Shown here piece after piece: positions 28,739-37,346 of a stretch of DNA of 64,000 nt; within the stretch, counting starts at the first letter, position 1, and every line of letters begins with the position of its first letter. Below the pieces are notes generated by a model. The model did not search any database. It saw only the letters and a program-made list of their open reading frames with translations, and had not been told where the DNA came from. Position numbers and translations under genes: made by a program. The stretch comes from Rhodospirillales bacterium. Its GTDB lineage: Bacteria > Pseudomonadota > Alphaproteobacteria > Rhodospirillales > Defluviicoccaceae. The DNA lies in NCBI GenBank assembly GCA_016712375.1, contig JADJRE010000012.1, forward strand, positions 92,786 through 156,785, read 5' to 3'.

Positions 28739-31215
28739 CCGAAGGCATCGGGCCGTCGCAGCCGGCCGATGCCGATGCCGAGCAATCTTCTAGCACCGCG
28801 CCGACGCGCGCGGTCTGGACCGACGTGATTTCACCTCCTGCCGCCGCCTGCGCCCACTGCGGCACGCCGTCCCCGGCCGCCGGCGACACCGGCTTTACTT
28901 TCTGCTGCTCCGGCTGCGAGGCAGCCTATGCCATGGTTTCCGGCCTTGGCCTGGAAGCCTACTACCAGCGACGCAGTATCGATCCGGAGCAGCGGCCGCT
29001 GCGCCCGGAGACCGAGCCGGCGGTACTTGATTTGGATAGCTGGGTGCGCGCCGACGACGACGGCACGGCATCGATCAGCCTGCTGGTCGAGGGTCTGCAT
29101 TGTGCCGCCTGCGTCTGGCTGATCGAAGCAGTTCTGACCCGCCATCCTGGGGTTGTCGCCGCCCGCATCAACATGACCACGCGCCGGCTTCAGCTGCGCT
29201 GGCGGGAGGTGGAGACGACGCCGGAGCAGCTGATCGACACCGTGGGGCGGCTCGGCTATCGGCTGGTGCCATACGACCCTGCCTGCCTGGAAGCCGGCGG
29301 CGCGGATGAAGAGAAGGCGCTGTTGCGGGCCATGGCGGTGGCGGGTTTTGCCGCCGGTAACGTCATGCTGCTGTCGGTATCCGTCTGGGCCGGCCATGCC
29401 GAAGGTATGGGTGCCGGCACTCGCACCTGGTTTCACTGGCTTTCGGCGCTGATCGCGCTACCGGCGATTGCTTACGCCGGCCGCCCTTTCTTCCGGGCCG
29501 CGTGGGGCGCCCTGCGGACGCGCCACGTCACAATGGACGTGCCGATATCGATCGGCGTGCTGCTGGCAGCGGCGATGAGCGTGCAGCAGACAGTCGCTGG
29601 CGCTCAGCATGCCTACTTTGATGCGGCGATCGGACTGCTGTTCTTCCTGCTGATCGGCCGCTACCTCGACCGCCGCGCGCGCGGCCGGGCGCGCTCCTCG
29701 GCGGAACAGTTGCTGGCGCTTGCCGCACGCGCGGTCACGGTCGTCAATGCCGATGGTACGCGGCATGTGCTGCCCCCGCACCGGGTGCTTCCCGGCGCTC
29801 GCGTGCTTGCAACAGCGGGCGAGCGTATCGCCGTGGACGGCCGCGTTGTCGAGGGAAACAGTACTGTCGATACCAGCCTGATCGACGGTGAGAGCACGCC
29901 CAAGCCGGCAGGCCGGGGCACGCCTGTTTTCGCCGGTACGCTGAACCAGTCGGCGGTGCTGTTGATCGAGGTCACCGCGACCGGCGAGAACACGCTGCTG
30001 GCCGAGATCGCCCAGCAGGTGGAACTCGCCGAACAGCAGCGCGGCCGCTATGTCGTGCTGGCCGACCGGGTGGCGCGGCTCTACGCGCCGGTGGTGCATA
30101 CCGCGGCACTTTCGACGTTTCTGCTCTGGTGGGGGTTGTTTGGCGTCCCCTGGCAGCAGGCGATGATGAACGCCATTGCCGTGCTGATCATAACCTGTCC
30201 GTGCGCGCTTGGCCTCGCCGTGCCGGCCGTACAGGTGGTAGCGACCGGGAGGTTGCTGCGCCGGGGAATCCTGGTGAAGTCCGCGACAGCTCTGGAACGT
30301 TTGGCGGAGGCCGACACCGTTGTCTTCGACAAGACGGGCACGCTGACAGAAGGCCGGCCGAAGCTCATCCCAGACGCGGCGCTCGACGGCGCTACACTGT
30401 CCCAGGCGGCGGCGCTGGCTGCCGGCAGCCGGCATCCGCTGGCGCGAGCCCTGGTCGAGGCTGGCGAAGCCGCGGGGTGGTTGCCGCAGGCGGCCTTGGA
30501 GGTGCGAGAGATTGCCGGCTGCGGTCTTGAACGCCAGACGGCCGCCGGCATCGTCCGGCTGGGCAGCGCAGCGTTCTGTGGGCTCGCCGAAGACAGCAGC
30601 GGCGCCGGACCGAGCGACGAGGCGCGACCGGAACTCTGCTTCATCCGCCCGGAACAGCCATCCGTGCGCTTCCGGTTCGAGGATGCGCTGCGCATGGACG
30701 CGGCGGACGTCGTGCTAAGGCTGCGCGAACGCGGCTACCCGCTGCTACTGCTCTCCGGCGACCGCGCGCCCGTGGTGAGCCGGACGGCGAAAGAAGTCGG
30801 CATCGAGCGATGGGAGGCGGTGCTACGGCCGACCGACAAGCTGGCGAGGTTGACGGAGCTGGCGGCGGCGGGGCGGCGCGTGCTCATGATCGGTGACGGG
30901 CTGAACGACGCACCGGCACTCGCCGCGGCGCACGCATCGATGTCGCCGTCGAGCGCTATCGACGTCGCCCAGACGGCGGCCGATGCGGTATTTCAGGGCT
31001 CGCGTCTCGCGCCGGTCTTGGAAGCCGTCAGAGTCGCCCAGCGCGCCCGGGCGCTGGTGCGGCAGAACCTGGTTCTGTCGCTGGGCTACAACCTGATCGC
31101 CGTGCCATTGGCGATCGCGGGCCAGGTGACGCCGCTGATCGCCGCCGTGGTGATGTCCACCTCGTCGCTGCTGGTGATCGTCAACGCGCTGCGGCTGAAC
31201 CGCGCGCGCGTCTGA
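28735..31215 (+). CDS. ccoI: Cation-transporting P1B-type ATPase for cbb3 assembly
   Basis: Copper-exporting P1B-ATPase of 826 residues supplying copper to the cbb3 oxidase. Order: N-terminal CxxC-type metal site (CAHCGTPS), a second cysteine cluster (FCCSGCEAAY), a heavy-metal-associated domain with GLHCAACVWLIE, eight hydrophobic segments with the intramembrane CPC in ITCPCALGLAVP, the phosphorylation site FDKTGTLTEG, and the hinge MIGDGLNDAPAL. The FCCSGC N-terminus is characteristic of FixI/CcoI and separates it from CopA. It overlaps its neighbours by ATGA at both ends. Intact over 2.5 kb. Confidence 0.94.
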   Translation: MTEGIGPSQPADADAEQSSSTAPTRAVWTDVISPPAAACAHCGTPSPAAGDTGFTFCCSGCEAAYAMVSGLGLEAYYQRRSIDPEQRPLRPETEPAVLDLDSWVRADDDGTASISLLVEGLHCAACVWLIEAVLTRHPGVVAARINMTTRRLQLRWREVETTPEQLIDTVGRLGYRLVPYDPACLEAGGADEEKALLRAMAVAGFAAGNVMLLSVSVWAGHAEGMGAGTRTWFHWLSALIALPAIAYAGRPFFRAAWGALRTRHVTMDVPISIGVLLAAAMSVQQTVAGAQHAYFDAAIGLLFFLLIGRYLDRRARGRARSSAEQLLALAARAVTVVNADGTRHVLPPHRVLPGARVLATAGERIAVDGRVVEGNSTVDTSLIDGESTPKPAGRGTPVFAGTLNQSAVLLIEVTATGENTLLAEIAQQVELAEQQRGRYVVLADRVARLYAPVVHTAALSTFLLWWGLFGVPWQQAMMNAIAVLIITCPCALGLAVPAVQVVATGRLLRRGILVKSATALERLAEADTVVFDKTGTLTEGRPKLIPDAALDGATLSQAAALAAGSRHPLARALVEAGEAAGWLPQAALEVREIAGCGLERQTAAGIVRLGSAAFCGLAEDSSGAGPSDEARPELCFIRPEQPSVRFRFEDALRMDAADVVLRLRERGYPLLLLSGDRAPVVSRTAKEVGIERWEAVLRPTDKLARLTELAAAGRRVLMIGDGLNDAPALAAAHASMSPSSAIDVAQTAADAVFQGSRLAPVLEAVRVAQRARALVRQNLVLSLGYNLIAVPLAIAGQVTPLIAAVVMSTSSLLVIVNALRLNRARV

Positions 31216-31409
31216 TGGAGGTTTTGCTGTGGCTGATTCCAGCGGCGCTGGCTCTCGGCCTGCTCGGGTTAATCGCTTTCCTGTGGGCGTTGAAGAGCGG
31301 CCAGTTCGACGATCTCGACGGCGCCGCCAACCGCATTCTGTTTGACGACGACGAGGAACGGCCGCGCACGGATCCGGTGTCGCCGCCAAAAAAGGAGCAT
31401 GATGTGTAG
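31215..31409 (+). CDS. ccoS: Cbb3 oxidase maturation protein CcoS
   Basis: A 64-residue protein with one N-terminal helix (LWLIPAALALGLLGLIAFLWAL) and the CcoS signature KSGQFDDLDGAANRILFDDD. CcoS is needed for cofactor insertion into CcoN. The ATG overlaps the ccoI stop by one base (31215). Last gene of ccoGHIS. Confidence 0.92.
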   Translation: MEVLLWLIPAALALGLLGLIAFLWALKSGQFDDLDGAANRILFDDDEERPRTDPVSPPKKEHDV

Positions 31410-31505
31410 AGCGATGCGTTCGAAAAAAGGTTGTCATCGTGAGCGGCAGCAAACGGTACCGCTTAAGAGGGCAGCCTCACGACAGTGTTCTCTGCTGATC
31501 ACAGC

Positions 31506-31528
31506 AAAAGGGCCGGCGATGCCGGCCC
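31506..31528 (-). terminator. Rho-independent terminator of hsp20
   Basis: On the minus strand GGGCCGGC-ATC-GCCGGCCC forms a perfect 8-bp stem with a 3-nt loop, followed by TTTT. It lies 31 bp beyond the hsp20 stop. A good intrinsic terminator. Confidence 0.75.
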
Positions 31529-31558
31529 GCAAAGGAAGTGGTCGTAAGCCTGTGTCGC

Positions 31559-32092
31559 TCAAGCGGCCTGCTGTTCGATCCTGGCCCCTTCACCGGTGAT
31601 CGGGATCCGCCGCGCCTGGAGCTTCGCTTCTGGGTTCTTCGGCAGGCTGACGGTGAGGATGCCGTCAGCGAAGCGCGCCGACACCTTCTCGCTGAGAACC
31701 TCGGCGTCGATCGGGATACGCCGCTCGAAGGCTCCATACGAGCGTTCGGAGTAGGTGTAGCCCTGCTCTTTCTCGGTCTTCTCCTGCTTCTTCTCGCCAC
31801 GAATAGACAGCACGTTGTCGGTCAGGGTGACCTCTACGTCCTTGTCCTGCAGACCTGGCAACTCGGCGCACACGACGATTTCGTCATCCTTCTCCTTCAG
31901 CTCGATACGCGGAGAGATCATCGTACCGCTGCGTTCGCTCCGCCCCACACCCGGCACGTCGAAGCCGCGCCACAGGTCCTCGAACAGACGATCCATTTCG
32001 CGCTGGAACGACATCAGCGGGTGTTCGACGCTCCGCCCGGCAGCGACATCGCGGCCGCGCGCCCACGGAATCAACTCACGCATATTGAACAT
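31559..32092 (-). CDS. Small heat-shock protein Hsp20
   Basis: ATP-independent chaperone (alpha-crystallin family), 177 residues. The N-terminal part has HPLMSFQREMDRLFEDL. The alpha-crystallin domain (about 60-160) has SPRIELKEKDDEIVV, AELPGLQDKDVEV, the YGAFERRIPI loop, and ADGILTVSLPK with the conserved GxLxxxxPK. A very strong ribosome-binding site (AAAGGAGGAG) precedes the ATG at 32092, and its terminator is visible. Expressed alone; the divergent dCTP deaminase region lies upstream. Confidence 0.92.
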   Translation of the reverse strand: MFNMRELIPWARGRDVAAGRSVEHPLMSFQREMDRLFEDLWRGFDVPGVGRSERSGTMISPRIELKEKDDEIVVCAELPGLQDKDVEVTLTDNVLSIRGEKKQEKTEKEQGYTYSERSYGAFERRIPIDAEVLSEKVSARFADGILTVSLPKNPEAKLQARRIPITGEGARIEQQAA

Positions 32093-32219
32093 TTTCTCCT
32101 CCTTTCGAAGCGAGACAACATTCGGCGGTGATTGCGGTCGCTCTAGCGAGCCGAAGCTCCGCCGCCGGCCCCGATACGTCGGCGACCGGCATCCATTACG
32201 TAGTTCTTGCTGTACAATG

Positions 32220-32225
32220 TTCAAG
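32220..32225 (-). promoter_or_regulatory. Possible heat-shock (sigma-32) -35 element upstream of hsp20
   Basis: The minus strand carries CTTGAA here, the sigma-32 -35 core, about 130 bp ahead of the hsp20 start. No CCCCAT-type -10 follows at 13-17 bp, so this is a weak candidate only. Confidence 0.2.
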
Positions 32226-32343
32226 TCGGGTGCGGATCGAAAGATGCATGGCCGTCCCGCAATTGTGCGATGGCGGCGATGGCCTATCGCGCGTCGTCTG
32301 CGAACGGCGATCCGCCGACTAGGAGTTAGGGGCTCCCAACTAT

Positions 32344-33519
32344 CTAGCTACTGCGGCGGAATTGCTTCGCCAGTTGCAGGCCCTGGCGCTGGTAGGAGGA
32401 GCCGATGCCGCTGCCGTACAGCCGTTCCGGGGTTGCGGTGAGCCGCTCATATACCAGGCGGCCGACGAGCTGGTCGTGGCGGAGCACAAACGGCACTTCA
32501 AACGAGCGGATCTCCAGTACCGCGCGGGAACCCTCGCCGCCGGCCCCGGCGTAGCCGAAGCCCGGATCGAAGAAGCCGGCATAGTGCACGCGGAATTCGC
32601 CCACCCGGGTGTCGTACGGCCGCATCTCGGCGGCGTGGTCGGGCGGCACGGTAACCGACTGCTTGGACGCCAGGATGTAGAAGTCACCGGGATCCAGGAC
32701 GACGCAGCCCTGCGCGTCCGGCACCACCGGTTCCCAGAATTCGGCAGGATGGTAATGATCGATCCGGCCGAGGTCGATCAGCCCGGCATGCCGGCGCGCC
32801 CGCCAGCCGACCGGCCGGCCGTCGCACGGCGCCAGATCAACGGTGACCGCTATACCCTCGTCAATATCAGCCGCACCAGCGCCCCTGCCCTCCCCCGCAT
32901 CCACGAGCGGCACCTCCCGGTGCAGCCGGCGCAGTGCGGTGTCGGTTGCTGGCGGGCTGCCGCGCCTAAGCCTGAGTTGGCTGACGCTGGTGCCACGGCG
33001 AACGACAATGCTGAAGGTACGCGGACTGATTTCAGCGAAGAGCGGACCCTTGTATCCCGCAGCCACCTGGTCAAAAACGGCGGAGTTGTCGGTGATCAGC
33101 CGCGTGAAGACGTCGAGCCGCCCGGTGGAGCTCTTGGGGTTGGCCATCGCCGAGGTTCGGTGCTTCAGCGCCAGGCTCTCCAGCAGCGGAACCACGTAGA
33201 CGCAGCCTTTCTCCAGCACTGCCCCACCCGTCAGGTCGATCTGGTGCATGCCGAACGCCTCGAGCCTTTGCTCGACGCTCGCCCCCGGCCCAGGCAGAAA
33301 GCTGGCCCGCACCCGCCACGCCTCGCCGCCCAGCCGCAGATCAAGGCTGGCCGGCTGGATCTGACTTTCAGGGATTTCATCAAGCGCCTGGATCTCGCGC
33401 CCGCGGATCAGCGCCCGGATTTCCTGTGCCGGCAGCAGGCCGGTGGAGCGAGCAGGTATTGCCGCATCGCCACCCTCGCTGTCACCGGCGAACAACTGCC
33501 CCGGAACGTCGCCCGCCAC
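32344..33519 (-). CDS. dcd: 2'-Deoxycytidine 5'-triphosphate deaminase, long alphaproteobacterial form
   Basis: Converts dCTP to dUTP in pyrimidine nucleotide synthesis. The long form (about 365 residues in relatives, 391 here) has two dUTPase-like folds in tandem: the first with IQPASLDLRLGGEAWRV and KSSTGRLDVFTRL, the second with HYHPAEFWEPV, DPGDFYILASKQSV and YAGFFDPGFGYAG. Short E. coli-type Dcd lacks this duplication. The extra N-terminal residues suggest the true start is 20-25 codons inside, near ARSTGLLPAQEIRALI. Intact; divergent from panB, with about 160 bp between. Confidence 0.85.
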   Translation of the reverse strand: MAGDVPGQLFAGDSEGGDAAIPARSTGLLPAQEIRALIRGREIQALDEIPESQIQPASLDLRLGGEAWRVRASFLPGPGASVEQRLEAFGMHQIDLTGGAVLEKGCVYVVPLLESLALKHRTSAMANPKSSTGRLDVFTRLITDNSAVFDQVAAGYKGPLFAEISPRTFSIVVRRGTSVSQLRLRRGSPPATDTALRRLHREVPLVDAGEGRGAGAADIDEGIAVTVDLAPCDGRPVGWRARRHAGLIDLGRIDHYHPAEFWEPVVPDAQGCVVLDPGDFYILASKQSVTVPPDHAAEMRPYDTRVGEFRVHYAGFFDPGFGYAGAGGEGSRAVLEIRSFEVPFVLRHDQLVGRLVYERLTATPERLYGSGIGSSYQRQGLQLAKQFRRSS

Positions 33520-33678
33520 TTTCCGCCTCCGTCACCGTTCGAGGCTCAGGCTTATCAGGCGGAAGCACCGCCGACAACGTGCGCGCGCACGACGCAAAAT
33601 CTTGCCGCACGAAAACGCGCTTTGCGGCTTGCCGCAGCACGCACTAGATTTCGCCCGGCATGCAATGAGGAGCTAGGC

Positions 33679-34527
33679 GTGAGCGTCGCAACCAAACTGA
33701 AGCGGATCAGCGTGCCGCAGATCACCGCGATGAAGGGCGGCACCCCCGTCGTCTGTCTCACCGCCTACACCTCGCTAACGGCCGTGTTGCTCGACGAGTC
33801 CGTCGACCTGCTGCTGGTCGGCGACTCGCTCGGCATGGTGCTCTACGGGATGGACAGCACGCTCGGCGTCACCCTCGACATGATGATCGCGCACGGCCAG
33901 GCGGTGATGCGCGGCTCGAAACGGGCGTGTGTCATCGTCGATCTGCCGTTCGGCAGCTACCAGGAGTCCAAAGAGAGTGCCTTCCGCAACTCCGCCCGAG
34001 TGATGAAGGAGGTCGGCTGCTCCGGCGTGAAGCTGGAAGGCGGCGTCGAGATGGCGGAGACGATCCGCTTCCTGACTGAGCGCGGCATCCCGGTGCTGGG
34101 GCACGTCGGCTTGCTGCCACAGTCGGTCAACACCGCCGGCGGCTTCCGCTCGCTGGGCCGCGGCGAGAAGGAGGCGGCCGCCATTGTTGATGACGCCAAG
34201 GCGGTGGCCGACGCGGGGGCCTTCGCCATGGTGATCGAGGGTACGGTCGAGCCGCTCGCCCGTCAGATCACCGGCATCGTCCCGGTCCCGACCATCGGCA
34301 TCGGCGCCTCGCCAGCCTGCGACGGCCAGATCCTGGTGACCGAAGACCTCACCGGCCTGTTCTCGGACTTCAAGCCGAAGTTCGTCAAGCGCTATGCCGA
34401 GCTCGGCCGCAGTATCGCCGAGGCCGGCCGTGAGTACGCCGAGGAGGTGCGCGCCCGGCGTTTCCCGACCCTCGAGCATTGCTTCGGCACCAAAGCGGCG
34501 AAACCGGCGAAGGTCGACCCGTCATGA
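33679..34527 (+). CDS. panB: 3-Methyl-2-oxobutanoate hydroxymethyltransferase
   Basis: First committed step of pantothenate synthesis: adds a hydroxymethyl group from methylene-tetrahydrofolate to 2-oxoisovalerate. Characteristic blocks are CLTAYTSLTA, LVGDSLGMVLYG, GCSGVKLEGG, GHVGLLPQSVN and IGIGASPACDGQILV. The start is a GTG at 33679 chosen by its GAGGAG ribosome-binding site and family length (282 residues); the frame is open much farther upstream with no similarity. The stop overlaps the panC start as ATGA. Confidence 0.94.
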   Translation: MSVATKLKRISVPQITAMKGGTPVVCLTAYTSLTAVLLDESVDLLLVGDSLGMVLYGMDSTLGVTLDMMIAHGQAVMRGSKRACVIVDLPFGSYQESKESAFRNSARVMKEVGCSGVKLEGGVEMAETIRFLTERGIPVLGHVGLLPQSVNTAGGFRSLGRGEKEAAAIVDDAKAVADAGAFAMVIEGTVEPLARQITGIVPVPTIGIGASPACDGQILVTEDLTGLFSDFKPKFVKRYAELGRSIAEAGREYAEEVRARRFPTLEHCFGTKAAKPAKVDPS

Positions 34528-35402
34528 GTTCGGAGACGACCGAGATGCGGGCGGCGGGCATCACCACGGTGCGTTCCGTGCACAGCCTGCGGGCGCAGCT
34601 CCGCCGCTGGCGGCAGGACGGCGACATGCTTGCGCTGGTGCCGACCATGGGGGCTTTGCACGAGGGCCACCTGGCGCTTGTACGCCACGCGCGCGGCTTG
34701 GCGGAACGGGTGTGCGTGTCGCTGTTCGTAAACCCAACGCAGTTCGGACCGAACGAAGATTTCGCCGTCTACCCGCGAGATGAAGCGGGAGACGCCGCGA
34801 AGCTGGAGGCGCTCGGCGCCGATTTGTTATTCGCGCCTGCGGTTGAGGAGATGTATCCGCCGGGCGCCTTGACCCGCGTCAGCGTGCCGAGCCTCGGCGA
34901 CATGCTGGAGGGCGAGCACCGGCCGGGTTTCTTTACCGGTGTCGCTACGGTCGTCAGTAAGCTGTTGTTGCAGGCACTCCCCGACATCGCGGTCTTCGGC
35001 GAGAAGGATTACCAGCAGTTGCTGGTGGTCCGCCGGATGTGCACCGATCTTTGGATTCCTACCCGTATCGAAGGTGCGCCGACGATTCGCGAGCCGGACG
35101 GTTTGGCTCTCTCCTCACGCAACGCCTACCTGACGGCCGACGAGCGGCGGATCGCGCCATCGCTGCACCGGACGCTGCGTGCGGTCGCAGAGGGCGTGCT
35201 TGTAGATGGCGCAGACCCGATCGAACGCGCCGCGTGGGGCGAGGCTGAGTTGCTGCGCGCTGGCTTCGATGCCGTTGACTACGTAGCAGTACGCGACGCC
35301 GAGACGCTAGCGCCGTGGCCCGGACCGTCGCGTCCCGGTCGGGTGCTGGCGGCGGCACGGATTGGTCGCACCCGCCTGATCGATAATCTCGCAGTGGCCT
35401 GA
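34524..35402 (+). CDS. panC: Pantothenate synthetase
   Basis: Condenses pantoate and beta-alanine using ATP. The nucleotidyltransferase HxGH motif is in VPTMGALHEGHLAL. NPTQFGPNEDF, GVATVVSKLL, FGEKDYQQL and DGLALSSRNAYL are the family signatures. 292 residues, intact. The ATG overlaps the panB stop, so panB and panC are coupled. The later pathway enzyme panD is not in the window. Confidence 0.94.
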   Translation: MSSETTEMRAAGITTVRSVHSLRAQLRRWRQDGDMLALVPTMGALHEGHLALVRHARGLAERVCVSLFVNPTQFGPNEDFAVYPRDEAGDAAKLEALGADLLFAPAVEEMYPPGALTRVSVPSLGDMLEGEHRPGFFTGVATVVSKLLLQALPDIAVFGEKDYQQLLVVRRMCTDLWIPTRIEGAPTIREPDGLALSSRNAYLTADERRIAPSLHRTLRAVAEGVLVDGADPIERAAWGEAELLRAGFDAVDYVAVRDAETLAPWPGPSRPGRVLAAARIGRTRLIDNLAVA

Positions 35403-35429
35403 TCCTCAGATGGCAAAATCGCGCCGGCT

Positions 35430-36383
35430 CTAGACAACGTGCGCTGGTGCGAGGCGGCAGGCTTCCGGGCCGTCGCCGTTTTCCACCTGGATGGTGGCGT
35501 GGGGGATAGTAAAGCGGAGCCGCAAGGTTTCAGTGATGTCGGCGAGCCACGCATCGTCGGTGCCAGCGCCGGGGCGAACGAGATGCACAGTAAGCGCGGC
35601 CTCGGTTGTGCTCATTGCCCAGATATGAAGGTCGTGTACCGCCGTCACGCCAGGCTGGCTGGCGAGAAAGCCAGCAACCGCTTCGGGATCGATGCCGGAC
35701 GGCACCGCATCGAGCGCCAGGTCTAGGGAATCCCGCAACAACCCCCAAGTGCCGATGGCAATCACAAAGACGATGACGAGGCTAGTCGCGGGATCAAGCC
35801 AAAGCCAGCCGGTTGCCGTCATCGCCAGCGCGCTCAGCACGACGCCAAGCGAGATACCGGCATCAGCCGCCATGTGCATGAAGGCGCCACGGATGTTCAG
35901 GTCGTGCCGACGGCCGGATAGGAACAGCAGCGCCGTTGCGCCATTGATGACGACGCCGATCGCCGCGACGATCATCACCTCGGTCGCCGCCACAGACTCG
36001 GGCACGCCGAAACGACGCACCGCCTCCCAGGCGATGGCGCCGATGACAACGAGCAGCATTACAGCGTTGGCAAGCGAGGCCATTACCGTGGACTTGCGCA
36101 AGCCGTAGGTGCGCCGCCCGGTCGGCTGCCGGCGGGCGAGGATGGTCGCCGACCAAGCGAGGACCAGTCCCAGCACGTCGCTTAAATTGTGGCCGGCGTC
36201 CGCCAGCAGTGCGAGCGAGTTGGCGAGAATACCGTACGCCGCCTCAATGCCCACGAAGCCCAGGTTCAGCGCCACCCCCAAGGCGAAGCGCCGGCCGAGT
36301 GGGTCGTTGCCTCCGCCGGCCACGGCCTCTGGTTGATGGTGATGGTGATGGTGGGAATGGCCGCTTGGGCCGCCATGGGGCAT
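35430..36383 (-). CDS. Cation diffusion facilitator (zinc/cobalt-type metal exporter)
   Basis: Proton-driven divalent metal exporter of 317 residues with six transmembrane helices and a cytoplasmic C-terminal domain. A histidine-rich N-terminus (HSHHHHHH) suggests zinc. The metal site residues lie in LLADAGHNLSDVLGL (helix 2) and FMHMAADAGISLG (helix 5), each giving the HxxxD pair. The C-terminal domain has VTAVHDLHIWAMST. CzcD-like subgroup; exact metal unproven. Confidence 0.9.
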   Translation of the reverse strand: MPHGGPSGHSHHHHHHQPEAVAGGGNDPLGRRFALGVALNLGFVGIEAAYGILANSLALLADAGHNLSDVLGLVLAWSATILARRQPTGRRTYGLRKSTVMASLANAVMLLVVIGAIAWEAVRRFGVPESVAATEVMIVAAIGVVINGATALLFLSGRRHDLNIRGAFMHMAADAGISLGVVLSALAMTATGWLWLDPATSLVIVFVIAIGTWGLLRDSLDLALDAVPSGIDPEAVAGFLASQPGVTAVHDLHIWAMSTTEAALTVHLVRPGAGTDDAWLADITETLRLRFTIPHATIQVENGDGPEACRLAPAHVV

Positions 36384-36409
36384 CTCGATTCACTCTCCGC
36401 CGCGACCGC

Positions 36410-36763
36410 CTAGACGCCGCCGGTCACTGGAGCGCCGCCATAACGAATTACCGTCGCCTTTTCCAACGTTACCAGCCCGGCCGCCATCATCGGCTCGACC
36501 GCCGCAAGAAATGCATGGATATGCTCACTCGCGTCGACGATTTCGACGACCACCGGAAGATCGTTGGAGAGTTGAAGTATCTTGGCGGTGTGCAGCCTGG
36601 CGGCGCGACCGAAGCCCATCGGACCGCGCAGGACCGTCGCTCCTGCCATTCCCATCTCGCGCGCCTTTAGTACCAGCGCTTCGTAGAGTGGCCGACCGTC
36701 AGCGCGGTCGTTCTCGCCGAGGAAAATGCGAAGCAGCAGGGCATCCTGCGGTGGAGTGTGCAT
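36410..36763 (-). CDS. DUF190 (PII-like) protein
   Basis: A 117-residue protein of the DUF190 family, with a ferredoxin-like PII fold. Blocks seen: LLLRIFLGENDRADGRPLYE, GMAGATVLRGPMGFG, LPVVVEIVDASEHI and GLVTLEKATVIRY. DUF190 genes are often next to crcB; here the crcB stop lies 9 bp upstream on the same strand. That association suggests a sensory or accessory role in fluoride export, but the function is not established. Start at the ATG at 36763. Confidence 0.85.
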   Translation of the reverse strand: MHTPPQDALLLRIFLGENDRADGRPLYEALVLKAREMGMAGATVLRGPMGFGRAARLHTAKILQLSNDLPVVVEIVDASEHIHAFLAAVEPMMAAGLVTLEKATVIRYGGAPVTGGV

Positions 36764-36771
36764 AGAACGCC

Positions 36772-37173
36772 TCAACGATTGAAGACGAGGCCGGCGGCGT
36801 GGCCGAGCCAAACGCTGATAAGGCAGAGACCGACGGACAGAAGGATATTGGCGCCTGCGAGCGCCGACTCCCCGTCGCGCGCCAGATTGAGCGTCTGCAG
36901 GCTGAACGACGAGAAGGTGGTATATCCGCCGAACACGCCGATCATGACGAACTGCCGCGCGGTTGGACCGACCAGCAGCCGGCCGTCGGGCCCGGTAGCG
37001 AAGGCGAACAGCCCGATCAGGAACGAGCCCACGACGTTAACCAGCAGCGTCCCCCATGGGAATGTTTCCCCGAAGGCCCGCGCTACTGCGCCCGAGCACC
37101 AGAAGCGCAGGACACCGCCGATGGCGCTGCCGAGCGCGATCCAGGCAGACATGGCGAGAAAGGAAGCTTGCAT
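36772..37173 (-). CDS. crcB: Fluoride channel CrcB/Fluc
   Basis: Small dual-topology membrane channel that expels fluoride. Signatures: ALGSAIGGVLRFW, FPWGTLLVNVVGSFLIGLF and GVFGGYTTFSSFSLQTL, with four hydrophobic segments. Starts at 37173 (MQASFLAM) or 37152 (MSAWIAL) are possible; a longer frame to 37311 shows no family similarity. I see no fluoride riboswitch ahead of it. Followed by the DUF190 gene, 9 bp apart. Confidence 0.88.
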   Translation of the reverse strand: MQASFLAMSAWIALGSAIGGVLRFWCSGAVARAFGETFPWGTLLVNVVGSFLIGLFAFATGPDGRLLVGPTARQFVMIGVFGGYTTFSSFSLQTLNLARDGESALAGANILLSVGLCLISVWLGHAAGLVFNR

Positions 37174-37346
37174 TGGCTCACGAACGACGATCGGCCGGAA
37201 TTGCGGGTTGCCGATGCCGTACTCGACCACGTTTTGCTGCATCGGTAAAGCCGGCCGAGAGCCCGAGATCCTCACCTTGCGCCACGGAGAATTGACGTTG
37301 CCTCTGCGCACCGCTTAAGCATGTCCCGAACACAGGGAGATCGCTG

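Noticed and set aside
32093..32340. RNA thermometer (ROSE or 4U) ahead of hsp20
   Set aside because: The strong Shine-Dalgarno is not convincingly paired to any nearby complementary stretch by eye.
37174..37346. Fluoride riboswitch ahead of crcB
   Set aside because: No conserved crcB-motif core could be recognised between crcB and its upstream neighbour.
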